64,000 bases of DNA from Thiomonas intermedia (GTDB lineage Bacteria > Pseudomonadota > Gammaproteobacteria > Burkholderiales > Burkholderiaceae_C), in assembly GCF_002028405.1 (NCBI RefSeq), contig NZ_CP020046.1, positions 2,418,001 to 2,482,000 on the forward strand, written 5' to 3'. Under the pieces are notes generated by a model, which saw only the letters and a program-made list of their open reading frames with translations, was not told where the DNA came from and ran no database searches. The position numbers were made by a program, and so were the translations under genes. This document shows, one piece after another, positions 62,178 to 64,000 of this stretch (position 1 is its first letter; each line of letters begins with the position of its first letter).

Positions 62178-63257
62178 ATGAATATTGCCGTATTGCCCGG
62201 AGACGGAATCGGGCCCGAGATCATTGCCGAAGCCGTCAAGGTGCTCAAGCGCATTGCGCAAGACGGATTCGATTTCACCTTCGAATTCGCCCCGGTAGGC
62301 GGGGCGGCTTATGCCGCGAGCGGTCATCCGCTGCCCGAGGCCACCCTGAATCTGGCCAAGTCGGCCGATGCCGTGCTGTTCGGCGCCGTGGGCGACTGGA
62401 AGTACGACACCCTGGAGCGGCACCTTCGCCCCGAGCAGGCCATTCTGGGCTTGCGCAAGAACCTGGGACTGTTCGCCAATCTGCGTCCGGCCATCCTGTA
62501 CGCCGAACTGGCTGATGCCTCCAGCCTGAAGCCCGAAGTGGTTTCGGGCCTGGACATTCTCATCGTGCGCGAACTGACCGGCGACATTTACTTCGGTCAG
62601 CCGCGCGGTCGGCGCGTGGCTACCGACGGCCACTTTCCCGGCGCCGACGAAGCCTTCGACACCATGCGCTACAGCCGCCCGGAAATCGAGCGCATCGCGC
62701 ATGTGGCGTTCAAGGCGGCGCAGGGGCGCAACAAGCGCCTGACCAGCGTCGACAAGGCCAATGTGCTGGAGACGTTCCAGTTCTGGAAAGACGTCGTCAC
62801 CGAAGTCGGCCAGCAGTATCCGGACGTGCAGCTCGACCATATGTATGTGGACAATGCCGCGATGCAGCTCGTCAAGGCGCCGAAGAAATTCGACGTCATC
62901 GTCACCGGCAATATGTTCGGCGACATCCTCAGCGACGAGGCGTCGATGTTGACCGGCTCCATTGGCATGCTGCCTTCGGCGTCGTTGAATGAAAAGGGAC
63001 AAGGGCTTTACGAGCCCAGCCATGGCAGCGCCCCGGACATCGCTGGCCAGGGCATCGCTAATCCGCTGGCGACCATTCTGAGCGCGGCCATGATGTTGCG
63101 CCATTCCTTGGGGATGGCCGAGCAGGCCGACCGCATCGAGGCCGCCGTGCAGAAGGCACTTGCGCAGGGTCTGCGCACGCCCGACATCCACGCGCCCGGC
63201 ACGCAGAAGGTCAGCACCGCGCAGATGGGCGATGCGGTGCTAGCCGCGCTGGGCTGA
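62178..63257 (+). CDS. leuB: 3-isopropylmalate dehydrogenase
   Basis: 359-aa NAD-dependent oxidative decarboxylase. [19 protein letters not shown] start, [14 protein letters not shown] (about 133-146) and the metal/NAD region [26 protein letters not shown] (about 240-265) with [16 protein letters not shown] at 62178; open frame further upstream runs through leuD. Confidence 0.97.
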   Translation: MNIAVLPGDGIGPEIIAEAVKVLKRIAQDGFDFTFEFAPVGGAAYAASGHPLPEATLNLAKSADAVLFGAVGDWKYDTLERHLRPEQAILGLRKNLGLFANLRPAILYAELADASSLKPEVVSGLDILIVRELTGDIYFGQPRGRRVATDGHFPGADEAFDTMRYSRPEIERIAHVAFKAAQGRNKRLTSVDKANVLETFQFWKDVVTEVGQQYPDVQLDHMYVDNAAMQLVKAPKKFDVIVTGNMFGDILSDEASMLTGSIGMLPSASLNEKGQGLYEPSHGSAPDIAGQGIANPLATILSAAMMLRHSLGMAEQADRIEAAVQKALAQGLRTPDIHAPGTQKVSTAQMGDAVLAALG

Positions 63258-63290
63258 TCGCGGCATTGCAAACACAACACAACGGAACAG

Positions 63291-64000
63291 ATGATGGCAA
63301 CGACTTTGGTGGGTTTGGTGGGATGGCGCGGCATGGTGGGCTCCGTGCTGATGCAGCGCATGCGCGAAGAAGGCGATTTCGACCTGATCGAACCCCTGTT
63401 TTTCAGCACCAGCAACGCGGGCGGCAAGGCTCCGGCGGAAGCGAAGAGCGAAACCAAGCTGCAGGACGCACACGATCTGGAGCAGCTTCGCCGGTGCGAC
63501 ATCATCATCACCGCTCAGGGGGGCGACTACACCACGGCGGTGTTCGACAAGCTGCGTGCCTCCGGCTGGAAAGGCCACTGGATCGACGCCGCCTCCACGC
63601 TGCGCATGCGCGATGACTGCGTGATCATTCTCGATCCGGTCAACCGCCCGGTCATCGATGCCGCCCTGGCCAAGGGCGGCGCCAACTGGATCGGCGGCAA
63701 CTGCACCGTGAGCTGCATGCTCATGGGCGTGGGCGCGCTCTACAAGGCGGGCCTGGTGGAGTGGATGACCAGCATGACCTATCAGGCGGCCTCGGGTGGC
63801 GGCGCGCAGCACATGCGCGAACTGCTCACGCAATTCGGCACGCTCAACGGTTCGGTGAGGGCGCTGCTCGACGACCCGGCCTCCGCCATCCTGGCCATTG
63901 ACCGCGACGTGCTGGCTCAGCAGAAGGCGCTCGACGCCGCGCAGACCCAGCACTTCGGCGTGCCGCTGGCCGGCAGCCTGATTCCGTGGATCGACAAAGA
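63291..64000 (+). CDS. asd: Aspartate-semialdehyde dehydrogenase (partial)
   Basis: First about 236 codons, running off the window end. Start is ATG at 63291 or the next in-frame ATG at 63294. VGLVGWRGMVGSVLMQRM (NADP-binding), QGGDYTT, and catalytic Cys in GGNCTVSCMLM (about 131-141), followed by YQAASGGGAQHMREL. Makes the aspartate semialdehyde used for lysine, threonine and methionine. 33 nt after leuB. Confidence 0.96.
   Translation, partial: MMATTLVGLVGWRGMVGSVLMQRMREEGDFDLIEPLFFSTSNAGGKAPAEAKSETKLQDAHDLEQLRRCDIIITAQGGDYTTAVFDKLRASGWKGHWIDAASTLRMRDDCVIILDPVNRPVIDAALAKGGANWIGGNCTVSCMLMGVGALYKAGLVEWMTSMTYQAASGGGAQHMRELLTQFGTLNGSVRALLDDPASAILAIDRDVLAQQKALDAAQTQHFGVPLAGSLIPWIDK

Overview
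The window is a GC-rich, densely packed bacterial chromosome segment from a betaproteobacterium, most likely of the order Burkholderiales. This is inferred from gene content and order: maf / yceD-rpmF-plsX-fabHDG-acpP-fabF-rpoE-rseAB-degP-lepA-lepB-rnc-era-recO-pdxJ-acpS-nagZ, the sdhCDAB-sdhE-gltA cluster, and leuC-(entericidin)-leuD-leuB-asd. A Thiomonas-like genome would fit, but that is memory-based and not proven by the sequence. There are no insertion sequences, phage genes, CRISPR arrays or rRNA genes. Nearly everything is housekeeping.

Layout. 0-1.5 kb (minus): a Maf/YceF pyrophosphatase and two half-size YeeE/YedE sulfur-transport proteins. 1.6-8.1 kb (plus): yceD, rpmF, plsX and the fatty-acid synthesis genes fabH, fabD, fabG, acpP, fabF. 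8.1-12.7 kb: a small membrane protein, then the envelope-stress sigma factor rpoE with rseA, rseB and a DegP/MucD protease. 12.7-20.8 kb: a structured leader with a terminator, lepA, lepB, a DUF4845 protein, rnc, era, recO, pdxJ, acpS, nagZ; many pairs overlap by 4 nt. 20.8-26.6 kb (minus): a zinc-ribbon/DUF3426 gene broken by a frameshift, prmA, accC, accB, aroQ, a TlpA-like thioredoxin and an uncharacterised conserved protein. 26.7-31.0 kb (plus): the ABC-F protein Uup, a PGDYG protein, and a TPP riboswitch ahead of the HMP permease cytX. 31.0-36.3 kb (minus): thiM-thiE-thiD, then hemF-nadD-rsfS-rlmH. 36.3-36.8 kb: about 470 nt without a gene, with two terminators, then tRNA-Ala(CGC).

37-43.8 kb: an alpha/beta hydrolase, a 3-hydroxyisobutyrate-dehydrogenase-like enzyme, ahpC-ahpF behind a candidate OxyR site, yaaA, a YffB/ArsC-like protein and a GMC-type oxidoreductase. 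43.9-51.8 kb (minus): a propionate/TCA block, mdh, prpB, prpC, an MliC-like secreted protein, prpD and acnA. 52.0-58.0 kb (plus): a GntR regulator divergent from mdh, then sdhCDAB, sdhE, gltA and a strong terminator. 58.1-64 kb: an XRE regulator divergent from a methyltransferase, then leuC, an entericidin-like lipoprotein, leuD, leuB and the start of asd.

Together these genes cover fatty-acid synthesis from malonyl/acetyl-CoA (accBC, fab genes, acpS), the sigma-E envelope stress circuit, thiamine salvage, peroxide defence, propionate oxidation feeding the TCA cycle, and leucine/aspartate-family synthesis. I found no convincing novel multi-gene system. The items most worth a second look are the C6 frameshift in the DUF3426 gene, the terminator-containing leader before lepA, the terminator-bounded non-coding stretch beside tRNA-Ala, the histone-H1-like tail on RsfS, and the perfect 14-bp palindrome between mdh and the GntR gene.
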